Counted from the stretch's first letter, positions 42,947-51,169 are shown. The stretch: 64,000 bases of DNA from Roseiarcus sp963732155 (GCA_963732155.1 CAVSYB010000012.1:180934-244933); one strand, 5' to 3'. Program-made: numbers and translations. The notes: a model not told the origin generated them from the sequence alone.

Positions 42947-43753
42947 ATGCAGCGCTCGAAGCATCTCGTTCACCCGCGGCAATCGGCCAACGGGGTCGTC
43001 CATCGCGTCACGCCGAAGAGCGCCGGCTGGACCTATGTCGGCTTCGAGGCGCGCGATCTGAAGGCCGGCAAGCGCGTCTCGATCGACAGCGGCGCGACGG
43101 AGACCTGCGTCGTCGTGCTGTCGGGCAAGGCGCGCGTCAGGAGCAAGGGCTTCGATTCCGGGACGATCGGCGCGCGCGCCCATGTGTTCGAGGCGCCGCC
43201 GTGGTCGGTCTATCTGCCGGCCGGCAGCGCCTATTCGATCAAGGCGGTCACCGATTGCGAGGTGGCGATCTGCACGGCCCCGGGCAAGCCCGGCCGGGCG
43301 GCGCGGGTGATCGCCCCCGACGAGGTGGAGACGCTGACGCGCGGCAAGGGTTCGAACACCCGCTATATCCGCAACGTCCTGCCGGAGAGCGCGCCGGCCG
43401 ACAGCCTGCTGGTCGTCGAGGCGATCACGCCGGGCGGCCACTGGTCGAGCTATCCGCCGCACAAGCACGACCGCGACGCGATCCCCGAAGAATCCTATCT
43501 CGAAGAGACCTATTACCACCGCATCTCGCCGCCGCAGGGCTTCGCCTTGCAGCGGCTCTACACGGCGGACCGCTCCCTCGACGAGACGCTGGCGGTCGGC
43601 GACCGCGACGTGGTGCTGGTGCCGCGCGGCTACCACCCGGTCGGCGCGCCGCACGGCTACGACCTCTACTATCTCAACGTGATGGCCGGCCCGAAGCGCA
43701 CCTGGCGCTTCTACAACGACCCCGACCACGCGTGGATTCTCGACAAGGCGTGA
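42947..43753 (+). CDS. iolB: 5-deoxy-glucuronate isomerase
   Basis: IolB isomerises 5-deoxy-glucuronate, the step before IolC. The 268-residue bicupin protein has GWTYVGFEARDL, WSSYPPHKHDRDAIPEESYLEE (here WSSYPPHKHDRDA) with metal-binding His residues, and GYHPVGAPHGYDLYYLNVMAG. A GGGAGGA site precedes the ATG at 42947. It belongs to the iol operon but is separated from iolE by brnTA. A stem-loop follows at 43769-43797. Confidence 0.93.
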   Translation: MQRSKHLVHPRQSANGVVHRVTPKSAGWTYVGFEARDLKAGKRVSIDSGATETCVVVLSGKARVRSKGFDSGTIGARAHVFEAPPWSVYLPAGSAYSIKAVTDCEVAICTAPGKPGRAARVIAPDEVETLTRGKGSNTRYIRNVLPESAPADSLLVVEAITPGGHWSSYPPHKHDRDAIPEESYLEETYYHRISPPQGFALQRLYTADRSLDETLAVGDRDVVLVPRGYHPVGAPHGYDLYYLNVMAGPKRTWRFYNDPDHAWILDKA

Positions 43754-43768
43754 GCGGAAACAATTGAA

Positions 43769-43797
43769 TCGCGCCGTGAGCCAGCCTCTCGGCGCGA
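43769..43797 (+). terminator. Stem-loop after iolB (putative terminator)
   Basis: TCGCGCC and GGCGCGA form a 7-bp perfect stem with a 15-nt loop, 16 bp after the iolB stop. The downstream sequence (TGTCGTTAT) has only a weak T-run, so it may act as a weak intrinsic terminator or merely stabilise the mRNA end. Confidence 0.4.
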
Positions 43798-43837
43798 TGT
43801 CGTTATCGAGTCATTGTTCGCGTGGCGAAACGGTCAT

Positions 43838-43930
43838 GCGTCATTGCGAGGGAGCGTAGCGACGAAGCAATCCAGACTGAGGCTGTTGCCGCCCTCGTCT
43901 GGATTGCTTCGCTGCCACTCGCAATGACGC
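43838..43930. repeat. REP-like palindromic repeat (GCGTCATTGCGAG type)
   Basis: A pair of arms of about 35-40 bp (43838-43877 and 43895-43930) forms a large imperfect hairpin; each arm reads CGTCATTGCGAG and CAATCCAGAC on opposite strands. Elements of this form are common intergenic repeats in Rhizobiales. Here it lies between the convergent iolB and acyltransferase-like genes, where it could act as a bidirectional transcript end. The name of the exact family is not assigned. Confidence 0.7.
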
Positions 43931-43960
43931 TTTGCCGATCCCTCAATCGATCATATCGGC

Positions 43961-44935
43961 CTAATCGCCGCCCGCGTGTTTTCCCGCGCTGCACGCGCGC
44001 ACGATGCGCGAATAATCGCGGCGCTGCGTCTCGTCGAGCGCGTCGCGCGCGACCGCGCGGGAAAGGCCGGCCTGTTGCAAGCCCTGCATCACGCAGCCGC
44101 AGGCGGCCGCGCAAAAGTCCGGCGCGCCGCCGCCCGCCGCGCATTCGCGCCGACAGACGCTTTCGAATTCCGCGCGCCGCCAGCCGGCCGTAAAGCCGGT
44201 GAGATCGGTCGCCGCGAACAGCAGGCCGAACAGGATCGGCTGGTGGACGAGATAGATGGCGAGCGAGTGGCGGCCGGCGAAGGCGAGCGCGCGGCCGGGG
44301 CGCCCGGCGGGGCGCCATCGCCACGGCGGCGAGGCCGACAGGCGTCGGAAATTCAGCCGCGTCAGCGCGAGGCCGAGAAAGACCACGCCCGCCCACGGCG
44401 CCAGAGGGCGCCAGTCGAGCGTCTGCGGCGGCATCGTGCCGAGGCCGAGCCAGACCAGCGCCGGCGGATCGAAGGCGGGACTGGCGAAAAGCGCCGGCGC
44501 GGCGATGACCAGCGCGCCGGCGGCCAGGGCGATCGAGGCGGGCGCCCGCAGCAGCGGCGCCGCCAGCAGGCTGGCGACGGCGATGCAATGGAGAATGCCG
44601 AAAAAGATCGTCTGCTCCGGCGCAAACAGCCGGGTCGCCAGCGTCACCAGCGCCGCGGCGCCGCCGACAATCGCCAGCCGGCGCAGGAAGGCGCGGGCGC
44701 GCAATCCGCCGCGATGGGCGAGCGCCAGCGATACGCCCGCCAGCATCAGGAAGGCGCCGGCGACGCCATGCGAAAACAGCCGCATCGGCGGGGTCAGCGG
44801 GAATTCCGCCGGCGCCAGGTGAAAATAGGCGAAGTCCCAGCTCAGATGGTAGAGCGCCATGCCGATCAGCGCCGCGCCGCGCGCGACGTCGATCGCCGCG
44901 ACGCGCGGACCGGACGCTGTCTCGCCTTGCTCCAT
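43961..44935 (-). CDS. DUF1624/heparan-alpha-glucosaminide N-acetyltransferase-like membrane protein
   Basis: This 324-residue polytopic protein starts with AAIDVARGAALIGMALYHLSWDFAYF, the family N-terminus with conserved Asp, Arg and His. About seven to eight hydrophobic helices follow, including ALAFAGRHSLAIYLVHQPIL. The catalytic domain is an acyl-CoA-dependent transmembrane acyltransferase fold; the acceptor is unknown. After the last helix there is a soluble tail of about 85 residues with clustered Cys (CRRECAAGGGAPDFC, AACGC), seen in several Rhizobiales homologues. It is convergent with iolB. Confidence 0.85.
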   Translation of the reverse strand: MEQGETASGPRVAAIDVARGAALIGMALYHLSWDFAYFHLAPAEFPLTPPMRLFSHGVAGAFLMLAGVSLALAHRGGLRARAFLRRLAIVGGAAALVTLATRLFAPEQTIFFGILHCIAVASLLAAPLLRAPASIALAAGALVIAAPALFASPAFDPPALVWLGLGTMPPQTLDWRPLAPWAGVVFLGLALTRLNFRRLSASPPWRWRPAGRPGRALAFAGRHSLAIYLVHQPILFGLLFAATDLTGFTAGWRRAEFESVCRRECAAGGGAPDFCAAACGCVMQGLQQAGLSRAVARDALDETQRRDYSRIVRACSAGKHAGGD

Positions 44936-45156
44936 CGCGCCCCGCGCCCGAATCGTCGCCCGCCGCGATCTTAGCCGATCGCGCCCGATGCCGCTACGGC
45001 GCGCTGCTCGGCGACGCGGCCGGATTTGTCCCGGCCATCCCCTCTTCCATGGAACCGTCGCGTTCGCGTGGATGGCCGGCGCAAGGCCGGCGTAGCGGGC
45101 GGCGGATCGCGGCTTGAACGAGACTTCGCGCGGTTGTCCGGCCGCGACAATTTCTG

Positions 45157-45386
45157 ACCTGGCTCAGACACATCTAGGACTGGCGCTGACGTCAGCGCCA
45201 CAAATTCATTGAATGCTTGGAGGCAATTATGCGCGAGAGGAATTCGAACTCAAGGACGGCCCGAAGGGCCGCCGCCGCAGGCGGCGCCTCGCATCCTTGA
45301 CTTCGAATTCCTCTCGCGCTCCGCTCCGCCAAGCAAACAATGAACAATACCGCCTCCCTCCGTGAGTCTCACAGGTCATGAGCCAG
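45157..45386. mobile_element. MITE-like element with 11-bp flanking direct repeats
   Basis: This 230-bp non-coding segment interrupts the composite repeat. It is flanked by perfect 11-bp direct repeats GACAATTTCTG (45146-45156 and 45387-45397), and its ends carry short inverted repeats CTGGCTCA / TGAGCCAG. Inside is a perfect 20-bp palindrome TGGCGCTGACGTCAGCGCCA (45181-45200) and a hairpin with 26-bp arms (45231-45256 and 45294-45319, one mismatch) around a GC-rich loop. The precise ends are uncertain by a few bases. It encodes no protein of note, so it probably moved by a transposase in trans. Confidence 0.6.
45231..45319. repeat. Long hairpin with 26-bp arms inside the MITE-like element
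   Basis: Arms at 45231-45256 and 45294-45319 begin GCGCGAGAGGAATTCGAA and are reverse complements with one mismatch. The loop holds two smaller hairpins (GGCCCGAAGGGCC and a GCCGCC/GGCGGC stem). A transcript through this region would fold strongly. Confidence 0.75.
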
Positions 45387-45406
45387 GACAATTTCTGCGA
45401 CATTTT

Positions 45407-46471
45407 GGCTCTTATAGCGTTAGCTGTTGGTATGGCCCCATTCCGATAGCGCCGAGGATCCAGTTTTTTGGGGTCGCTTGATCGCCCCAGGCCTCCAACG
45501 CCCTGCGCCATCCCAGGTAATTTGGCAGGTTCTTGGTGGCCACGCCGTGGAAGCGGCGCATCCATTCCTTGAGCCGACCGTGATAGGCGTTGACGTTGTT
45601 GATGTGGATGTGGGGGGCCTCTGGAAGCGGCTTGCCCGGCGCGGGCACGACATGGACGGGGATTTTCGCCTTGCGGGCGAAGGCGACGATGGCTCGGCCG
45701 CCGTCGCAAATGAACTGGTTTCCTGGCGTGACGACGCCCTCGAGCGCGGCATGGATCGAGGCGCGGTCGACATTGGGCAACACGGCGTCGAAAGTGGCCC
45801 CTTGGCGGTCGCGCGCGACGAGGATGGGAATGTTTTCGAAGAATGCGCCCGGATGTCCCGCCTTGCCGCCGCGCTTGCGCGCCGGGCGGCGAAGAGCGGA
45901 TCGCTTGCCTTTGAACGATTCCAGGATAAACGTCTCGTCCGCCTCGACAATTCCGGTCAGCGTCCATGGCTTGTCCAACGCGGGCGAGCCGAGAAAGCGG
46001 TGCCGCCAACGGAACGCCGTGCTGGGGTGAACGCGGCACAGCCGCGCGGCCTTCGCCACGCTGGTCGCCTCGATCATCGCCTTGGCGTGGTCGAGCCACT
46101 GCTCCTTCTTGCGCAGGCGCGCCATCGGCGTCTTCGTCAAGGCGTTAAACGTGCGCCCGCAGCCCTTGCAGCGATACCGCGCCAAGGTGTTGGCGCGTCC
46201 CCAGCCAACGATGTCCCGCCCCCCGCAATGCGGGCAACCCTGGGCTTCAACCTTACTATGGCCGGAGCCCTCAAGCCCGTCGGACCGAACGCGGCGCTCC
46301 GGGCGCTCCCCCATCTCTCCCGACAGCGCCGCCAACGCCCGCCGCCGCTGCGCCGGACTCAGTCTCTCGATCCCATCCAGCCAGCCCTGAAACTCCCCCC
46401 GCTCCACCGCAGCCTCCTCGAATCGGAAGCCCACATCCTAATCAATATCAACAGCTAACGCTATAAGAGCC
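45407..46471 (-). mobile_element. Intact IS1595-family insertion sequence
   Basis: The 1065-bp element is bounded by perfect 23-bp terminal inverted repeats (45407-45429 and 46449-46471; each starts GGCTCTTATAGCGTTAGC when read inward) and an 8-bp target duplication GACATTTT (45399-45406 and 46472-46479). It carries one transposase gene. The length, single gene, 8-bp duplication and transposase type agree with IS1595. The perfect ends and duplication indicate a recent insertion. Confidence 0.93.
45412..46407 (-). CDS. IS1595 family transposase
   Basis: This 331-residue transposase has an N-terminal zinc ribbon (CPHCGGRDIVGWG with YRCKGCGRTFNALT), then a helix-turn-helix-like AKAARLCRVHPSTAFRWRHRF, and an ISXO2-like DDE/N catalytic core with TGIVEADETFI, FICDGGRAIVAFA and HINNVNAYHGRLKEWMRRFHG. 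The stop lies within the left end of the element. The start is taken as GTG at 46407 with GAGGAGG five bases upstream; a GTG at 46434 would add nine residues. It is intact and may be functional. Confidence 0.92.
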   Translation of the reverse strand: MERGEFQGWLDGIERLSPAQRRRALAALSGEMGERPERRVRSDGLEGSGHSKVEAQGCPHCGGRDIVGWGRANTLARYRCKGCGRTFNALTKTPMARLRKKEQWLDHAKAMIEATSVAKAARLCRVHPSTAFRWRHRFLGSPALDKPWTLTGIVEADETFILESFKGKRSALRRPARKRGGKAGHPGAFFENIPILVARDRQGATFDAVLPNVDRASIHAALEGVVTPGNQFICDGGRAIVAFARKAKIPVHVVPAPGKPLPEAPHIHINNVNAYHGRLKEWMRRFHGVATKNLPNYLGWRRALEAWGDQATPKNWILGAIGMGPYQQLTL

Positions 46472-46871
46472 GACATTTTCTTTCTGAAATTCTGAAACCG
46501 TGATATGTTTTTTCGCCTGTTCCGATATTCAGCGATTTCGCGGCGACGGCCGGCCAACTTTCCACATTCTTTTTCAGGAGAACCAACCGGAATCCTCAAA
46601 AATCGCGATTTCCAAATTTTTTCGCCCCTAAGCTTCTGATATTCCACAATTCGACCAAAAATAGTTTTGGAAAAGTTTGGAAATCCAAATTTTCGCTCAC
46701 TGAAAACAAAGGGCTTTTCGGCCGGCGCTCGCGCCGCCATCGATCATTCCCGCGCTTTCCAAGGTTTTTCCAAATTTCTGTCTCCCTCCGGGCCGCCGGT
46801 CCGCCGGGCGGTCGGCCGTCGCCCCGACCGGGCCGCTTGGCGCGCGGCGGGCGGCGGGTTACAAACGCGGC

Positions 46872-47492
46872 ATGGTCCGCCGCATCGACTATTATTTTTC
46901 GATGGTCAGCCCCTGGGCTTACATCGGCCATCCCGTCTTCGTCGCAATCGCGCGCCGGCGCGCCGCGCAGATCGTCTATCGCCCGGTGCCGCTGAGCGAA
47001 GTGTTCTTCGAGACCGGCGGCCTGCCGCTCGCCAAGCGGCACCCCGCCCGCCAGGCCTATCGCATGATGGAGCTGCAGCGCTGGCGCGAAAAGCGCGGGC
47101 TGGCGTTTCACCTCTCGCCGAAATTCTGGCCGTTCGACGCCGACCTCGCCAATCGCGTGGTGATCGCCGCCGCCGCCGAGGCCGACCCCGCGCGCCTCGT
47201 GCAGGAAGCGTTCAACGGCGTCTGGGAGAATGAGCAGAACCTCGCCGACGCCGCGGTTCTCGCCGCGCTTCTGCGCCGCGCCGGGTTCGACCCGGACGCC
47301 ACGCTTCGGCGCGCCAATTCGGCGGAGAGCCGCGCCGCCTACGAGCGCAATCGCCTCGAGGCGATCGCGGCCGGCGCCTTCGGTTCGCCGTGCTACGTGC
47401 TCGACGGCGAGGTGTTCTGGGGCCAGGACCGCCTCGAGCTGCTCGACGACGCGCTGGCGAGCGGCCGCGCGCCTTTCTCCGCCCGCCCGTGA
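46872..47492 (+). CDS. DsbA-family/2-hydroxychromene-2-carboxylate isomerase-like protein
   Basis: This 206-residue thioredoxin-fold protein is of the GST-kappa/HCCA isomerase type. The N-terminus is IDYYFSMVSPWAYIGHPVF, where Ser replaces the CxxC of DsbA as in glutathione-dependent isomerases. The C-terminal part AIAAGAFGSPCYVLDGEVFWGQDRLELL matches the family (given as GAFGSPCYVLDGEVFWGQDR). The natural substrate is unknown; homologues act in naphthalene-type aromatic degradation, but none of that pathway is nearby. The ATG is at 46872, about 90 bp downstream of the composite repeat. Confidence 0.87.
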   Translation: MVRRIDYYFSMVSPWAYIGHPVFVAIARRRAAQIVYRPVPLSEVFFETGGLPLAKRHPARQAYRMMELQRWREKRGLAFHLSPKFWPFDADLANRVVIAAAAEADPARLVQEAFNGVWENEQNLADAAVLAALLRRAGFDPDATLRRANSAESRAAYERNRLEAIAAGAFGSPCYVLDGEVFWGQDRLELLDDALASGRAPFSARP

Positions 47493-47604
47493 CGGCGCGG
47501 GGCGGCGCACCCGTTGACAAGCCCTCGACCGCGCTCCAAATGGCCCACCCGCGCGGCGGCTCGGTCGATTTGACGCGCCGGCCGCTGCGCGACACGGAGC
47601 GTTC

Positions 47605-48381
47605 TTGGCCCCCGCAACCGACAGCGCCGCCGCGACGCCCGCCGCCATTTCGGCGCGCCGGCTGACCAAGCGCTTCGGCGCGGTGACGGCGGTCGACGGC
47701 GTCTCCTTCGATATCGCCGCCGGCTCGGTGACCGGGCTGCTGGGCGGCAACGGGGCCGGCAAGACCACGACGATCGGCATGATCATGGGCCTCGTGCTGC
47801 CGACCTCCGGCTCGATCCACGTCCTCGGCGCCGACATGGCGCGCGAGCGCTACCGGGCGCTCGGCCGGATGAACTTCGAGAGCCCCTATGTCGACATGCC
47901 GCATCGTTTGACGGTGCGGCAGAACCTGCGCGTGTTCGGCCGGCTCTACGGCGTCGGCGACGTCGCGGCGCGCGTGCGCGAACTCAGCGACAGCCTGGCG
48001 CTGGAGGAATTTCTCGATCGCCCGGCCGGCAAGCTTTCGGCCGGCCAGAAGACCCGCGTCGCGCTCGCCAAGGCGCTGATCAACCAGCCGGACGTGCTGC
48101 TGCTCGACGAACCGACCGCCTCGCTCGATCCCGACACCGCCGACTGGATTCGCCGCCGGCTGGAGGACTACCGGCGGGCGCGCGGCGCGACGATTCTGCT
48201 GGCCTCCCACAACATGGGCGAAGTCGAGCGCCTGTGCGACCGGGTGATCATGCTGAAGCGCGGCCGGATCGTCGACGACGGCGCGCCCGGCGAACTGCTC
48301 GAGCGCTATGGCCGGCCGACCCTGGAGCAGGTGTTCCTCGACGTCGCGCGCGGCCACGGCGCGCTGGAGACGCCGTCATGA
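47605..48381 (+). CDS. ABC-2 type transporter ATP-binding protein
   Basis: This ATPase of about 258 residues has Walker A GGNGAGKTTTIG, Q-loop-like MNFESPYVDMPHRL, signature LSAGQKTRVALAKALI and Walker B VLLLDEPTASLDPD. The start is TTG at 47605 with GGAG five bases upstream; other starts would truncate the strand leading into the Walker A motif. It overlaps the permease gene by 4 bp (ATGA). The pair forms a drug or polysaccharide-type exporter, substrate unknown. Confidence 0.9.
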   Translation: MAPATDSAAATPAAISARRLTKRFGAVTAVDGVSFDIAAGSVTGLLGGNGAGKTTTIGMIMGLVLPTSGSIHVLGADMARERYRALGRMNFESPYVDMPHRLTVRQNLRVFGRLYGVGDVAARVRELSDSLALEEFLDRPAGKLSAGQKTRVALAKALINQPDVLLLDEPTASLDPDTADWIRRRLEDYRRARGATILLASHNMGEVERLCDRVIMLKRGRIVDDGAPGELLERYGRPTLEQVFLDVARGHGALETPS

Positions 48382-49217
48382 GTCTGGCCGCGGACGCGCT
48401 CAGCGGCTTCTCCGTCGGGCGGACCGGCGCGATGGTCATGCGCTATCTCTACCTCCTGCGTTCGTCCTGGCCGCGTCTGGCCGAGCTCGTCTATTGGCCG
48501 GCCGTGCAGATGCTCACCTGGGGCTTCCTGCAGACCTACATCAGCGGCCAGGCCGGCGCCGTGGGGATGAGCGGCAGACTGGCGGTGGCGGCCGGGACGC
48601 TGATCGGCGCGCTGCTCCTGTGGGACACGATGTTTCGCGCCCAGCTCGGCTTTTCCGTATCGTTCCTGGAGGAGATGTGGTCGCGCAACATGGGCAATCT
48701 GCTGATGAGCCCGTTGCGCCCGCTGGAATTCGTCGCCGCCCTGATGACGATGAGCGTCATTCGCCTGGCGATCGGCATCATCCCGGTCTCCCTGCTCGCG
48801 CTGGTGTTCTTCGGCTTCAATCTGTGGAGCCTCGGCCTGGCCCTGGTCGCCTTTTTCATCAACCTCGTGTTGACCGCCTGGGCGATCGGCCTGGTGGTCG
48901 CCGGCCTGGTGCTGCGCAACGGCATGGGCGCCGAGGCGCTCGCCTGGTCGGTTCTGTTCTTTCTGATGCCGTTCGCCTGCGTCTACTATCCCGTCTCGAC
49001 CCTGCCGGCATGGCTGCAATGGATCGTCTGGCGCCTGCCCCCGACCTATGTGTTCGAGGGATTGCGGGCGGCGCTGGTCGGCCATGTCTTTCGCGCCGAT
49101 CTGATGATCGACGCGCTGGCGATCAACATCGCCCTGCTCGCCGTCGGCGCCGTGGTCTTTCTCAAGCTTCTCGACAGCGCGCGCGCCGCCGGCACGCTGC
49201 TGCAGATGGGCGAATGA
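48378..49217 (+). CDS. ABC-2 type transporter permease
   Basis: This 279-residue membrane protein has six predicted helices (for example RLAIGIIPVSLLALVFFGF, LALVAFFINLVLTAWAIGLV and ALAWSVLFFLMPFACVYYPV). The loop PVSTLPAWLQWIVWRLPPTYVFEGLRA is typical of ABC-2 permeases (given as PAWLQWIVWRLPPTYVFEGL). The ATG at 48378 overlaps the ATPase stop. Together they probably export a lipid, polysaccharide or drug. Confidence 0.9.
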   Translation: MSLAADALSGFSVGRTGAMVMRYLYLLRSSWPRLAELVYWPAVQMLTWGFLQTYISGQAGAVGMSGRLAVAAGTLIGALLLWDTMFRAQLGFSVSFLEEMWSRNMGNLLMSPLRPLEFVAALMTMSVIRLAIGIIPVSLLALVFFGFNLWSLGLALVAFFINLVLTAWAIGLVVAGLVLRNGMGAEALAWSVLFFLMPFACVYYPVSTLPAWLQWIVWRLPPTYVFEGLRAALVGHVFRADLMIDALAINIALLAVGAVVFLKLLDSARAAGTLLQMGE

Positions 49218-49375
49218 GCGGGAGGGCCGCCCGCCGGGGCGCCAAGGGCTGGACCGCCGGGGGCCGGCGGCCTCTTATACCTTTTGTGACGTTGATTGGC
49301 CTGGAAGCGAGTCTTAAGTAATATGAATTAGGCTGACCGGCGGTTCGGGGCTGATATCCCGCGCCCCGCGGACGG

Positions 49376-50668
49376 ATGATGGCGCCGATGAACTTTTCGT
49401 ATCAGTTCTATGAAATGACGCTGGCGGCGCTCGGGCCGGCGCGGGCGATCTCCGACGCCAGCCGGCTGGTGTTCGGCAGCCCCTTCAATCCACTGGCCCA
49501 TACCTCGTTTGGCAAGAACATCGCCGCGGGAGCCGAATTGTTCGAGCGGATCACCCGCCGTTATGGCAAGCCGGTGTTCGGCTTCGAGCGCACCACCGTC
49601 GACGGCGTCAGCGTGGAGGTGAAGGAGGAGATCGTTTGGGCCCGCCCGTTCTGCAGCCTGCTGCACTTCGCGCGCGAGGGCGTCAAACCTCGGGCGCCGC
49701 AACCCAAACTGCTGATCGTCGCCCCGATGTCGGGCCATTACGCCACCTTGTTGCGCGGCACGGTCGCCGCGTTCCTGCCCACCCATGACGTCTACGTCAC
49801 CGACTGGAACAATGCGCGGACGGTCTCGCTGGCCGCCGGCGCGTTCGACCTCGACGACTACATCGACTATTTGCGCGAAATGCTGGGCGTTCTCGGACCG
49901 GGCGTGCATTCGATTGGCGTGTGTCAGCCCGCGGTGCCGCTCATTGCGGCGGTCGCCTTGATGGAAGCGGAGAATCATCCCGACGCGCCCGCCTCGATGA
50001 CCCTGATGGGCGGCCCGATCGATACGCGACGCAGCCCCACGGCGGTCAATCTGTTGGCGGAGCGGCGCGGCGTCGAGTGGTTTCGCGCCAATTGCCTGCA
50101 TCGGGTGCCGTTTCCGCACGCCGGTTTCGGCCGGCTGGTCTATCCCGGCTTCCTGCAATTGTCGGGTTTCATGGCGATGAATCTGGATCGCCATGTCAAC
50201 GCTCATGTCGAGATGTTCAACCACCTCGTCTCGGGAGACGGCGATTCGGCGGAAAAGCATCGCGAATTCTATGATGAATATATGGCCGTCATGGATCTGG
50301 CCGCCGAATATTACATGCAGACGATCGAGACGGTGTTCGTGCGGCACAGTCTGCCCAAAGGCGAGATGACGCATCGCGGGACGCCGGTCGATCTGGCGGC
50401 GATCCATCGCTGCGCGCTGATGACCGTCGAAGGCGAAAACGACGACATTTCAGGCGTTGGCCAGACCTATGCGGCGCTAGAGCTGTGCGCGAACATTCCC
50501 GCCGGCCTGAAGGTCAATTATTTGCAGAAGGATGTCGGCCATTACGGCGTCTTCAACGGCTCGCGTTTTCGCGCGCTGATCGCGCCGCGCATCGCCGATT
50601 TTCACGCCAGCGTCGATGCGTTCGCCAGAGCGCACAAGCCGTCGCGTCGGAAAGCCGCCAAGGGGTAG
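49376..50668 (+). CDS. phaZ: Intracellular polyhydroxyalkanoate (PHB) depolymerase, copy 2
   Basis: This is a second PHB depolymerase of 430 residues, clearly paralogous to the one at 5007-6221. It has LLIVAPMSGHYATLLRGT, the nucleophile motif IGVCQPAVPLIAAV with Cys at about 183, and GHYGVFNGSRF with the catalytic His. An N-terminal extension MMAPMNFSYQFYEMTLAALG matches other family members, so this copy looks nearer to the standard form. The ATG at 49376 or the one next to it (49379) starts it. It is followed by an Rrf2 regulator on the other strand. Confidence 0.92.
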   Translation: MMAPMNFSYQFYEMTLAALGPARAISDASRLVFGSPFNPLAHTSFGKNIAAGAELFERITRRYGKPVFGFERTTVDGVSVEVKEEIVWARPFCSLLHFAREGVKPRAPQPKLLIVAPMSGHYATLLRGTVAAFLPTHDVYVTDWNNARTVSLAAGAFDLDDYIDYLREMLGVLGPGVHSIGVCQPAVPLIAAVALMEAENHPDAPASMTLMGGPIDTRRSPTAVNLLAERRGVEWFRANCLHRVPFPHAGFGRLVYPGFLQLSGFMAMNLDRHVNAHVEMFNHLVSGDGDSAEKHREFYDEYMAVMDLAAEYYMQTIETVFVRHSLPKGEMTHRGTPVDLAAIHRCALMTVEGENDDISGVGQTYAALELCANIPAGLKVNYLQKDVGHYGVFNGSRFRALIAPRIADFHASVDAFARAHKPSRRKAAKG

Positions 50669-50675
50669 GCTTTCG

Positions 50676-51125
50676 CTAAATATAATACATCAGGCTGCCT
50701 TCATCGATGTCGGCGAGGGCGCGCATCGAGGCGAGCGAGCGATTGTCGAGGACAGCCGCGATGGAATTGCGCACCTCCAGCATCATCAGCCGGACGGCGC
50801 AATTGCCTTCGGCCGGGCAGTCGTCGCAGCGCCGGTAATAGCCCTTGCTGGCGCAGGCGATCGGGGCCAGCGGGCCATCCAGAGCCCGCACAATCTCGCC
50901 GACCATGATTTGCGACGGGCTCTTGGCGAGCACATAGCCGCCGCCCCGCCCTTTCTTGGAATGGACAAGTCCGGCGGTGCGCAATTCGCCCAGGATCGCG
51001 TCGAGAAACTTCTTGGGGATCGTATTGACCGCCGCAATGTCGGCGACCAGCGCCGGCCGGCCAGGCTCCAGCCCGGCCAGATGAACCATGGCCTTCAGGC
51101 CGTATTTCCCCTTGTTGGTCAGCAC
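50676..51125 (-). CDS. Rrf2 family transcriptional regulator
   Basis: This 149-residue winged-helix regulator begins LTNKGKYGLKAMVHLA and has ADIAAVNTIPKKFLDAILGE as HTH. A Cys cluster C91, C100, C103 and C109 (CASKGYYRRCDDC, NC) may hold an iron-sulfur cluster, as in IscR, NsrR and RsrR. The start is GTG at 51125, typical for Rrf2 proteins of this type. It is divergent from the L,D-transpeptidase and converges with phaZ copy 2. Confidence 0.9.
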   Translation of the reverse strand: MLTNKGKYGLKAMVHLAGLEPGRPALVADIAAVNTIPKKFLDAILGELRTAGLVHSKKGRGGGYVLAKSPSQIMVGEIVRALDGPLAPIACASKGYYRRCDDCPAEGNCAVRLMMLEVRNSIAAVLDNRSLASMRALADIDEGSLMYYI

Positions 51126-51169
51126 CGTCTCGGCCCTCGGACCTCATCGCCCATGCATTACATAAGCGC

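Larger units (their letters stand above)
45035..46780 (+). repeat. Composite dispersed repeat, copy A (interrupted by a MITE-like element and an IS)
   Basis: Bases 45035-45156 and about 46480-46780 together form a repeat of roughly 430 bp that matches, in inverted orientation, copy B at 62112-62545. The first part carries the Rhizobiales-type GAACCGTCG, TTCGCGTGGATGGCCGG motif and its downstream GCTTGAACGAGAC. The second part is AT-rich with repeated TTTCCAAA/TTTGGAAA words. Between them lie a 230-bp element at 45157-45386 and the IS at 45407-46471. No function is known for this repeat; the two copies share a similar short reading frame (see finding). Confidence 0.8.

Noticed and set aside
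45213..45300. Small frame through the MITE hairpin (MLGGNYAREE start)
   Set aside because: It follows the palindrome and is a by-product of repeat sequence, not a supported gene.
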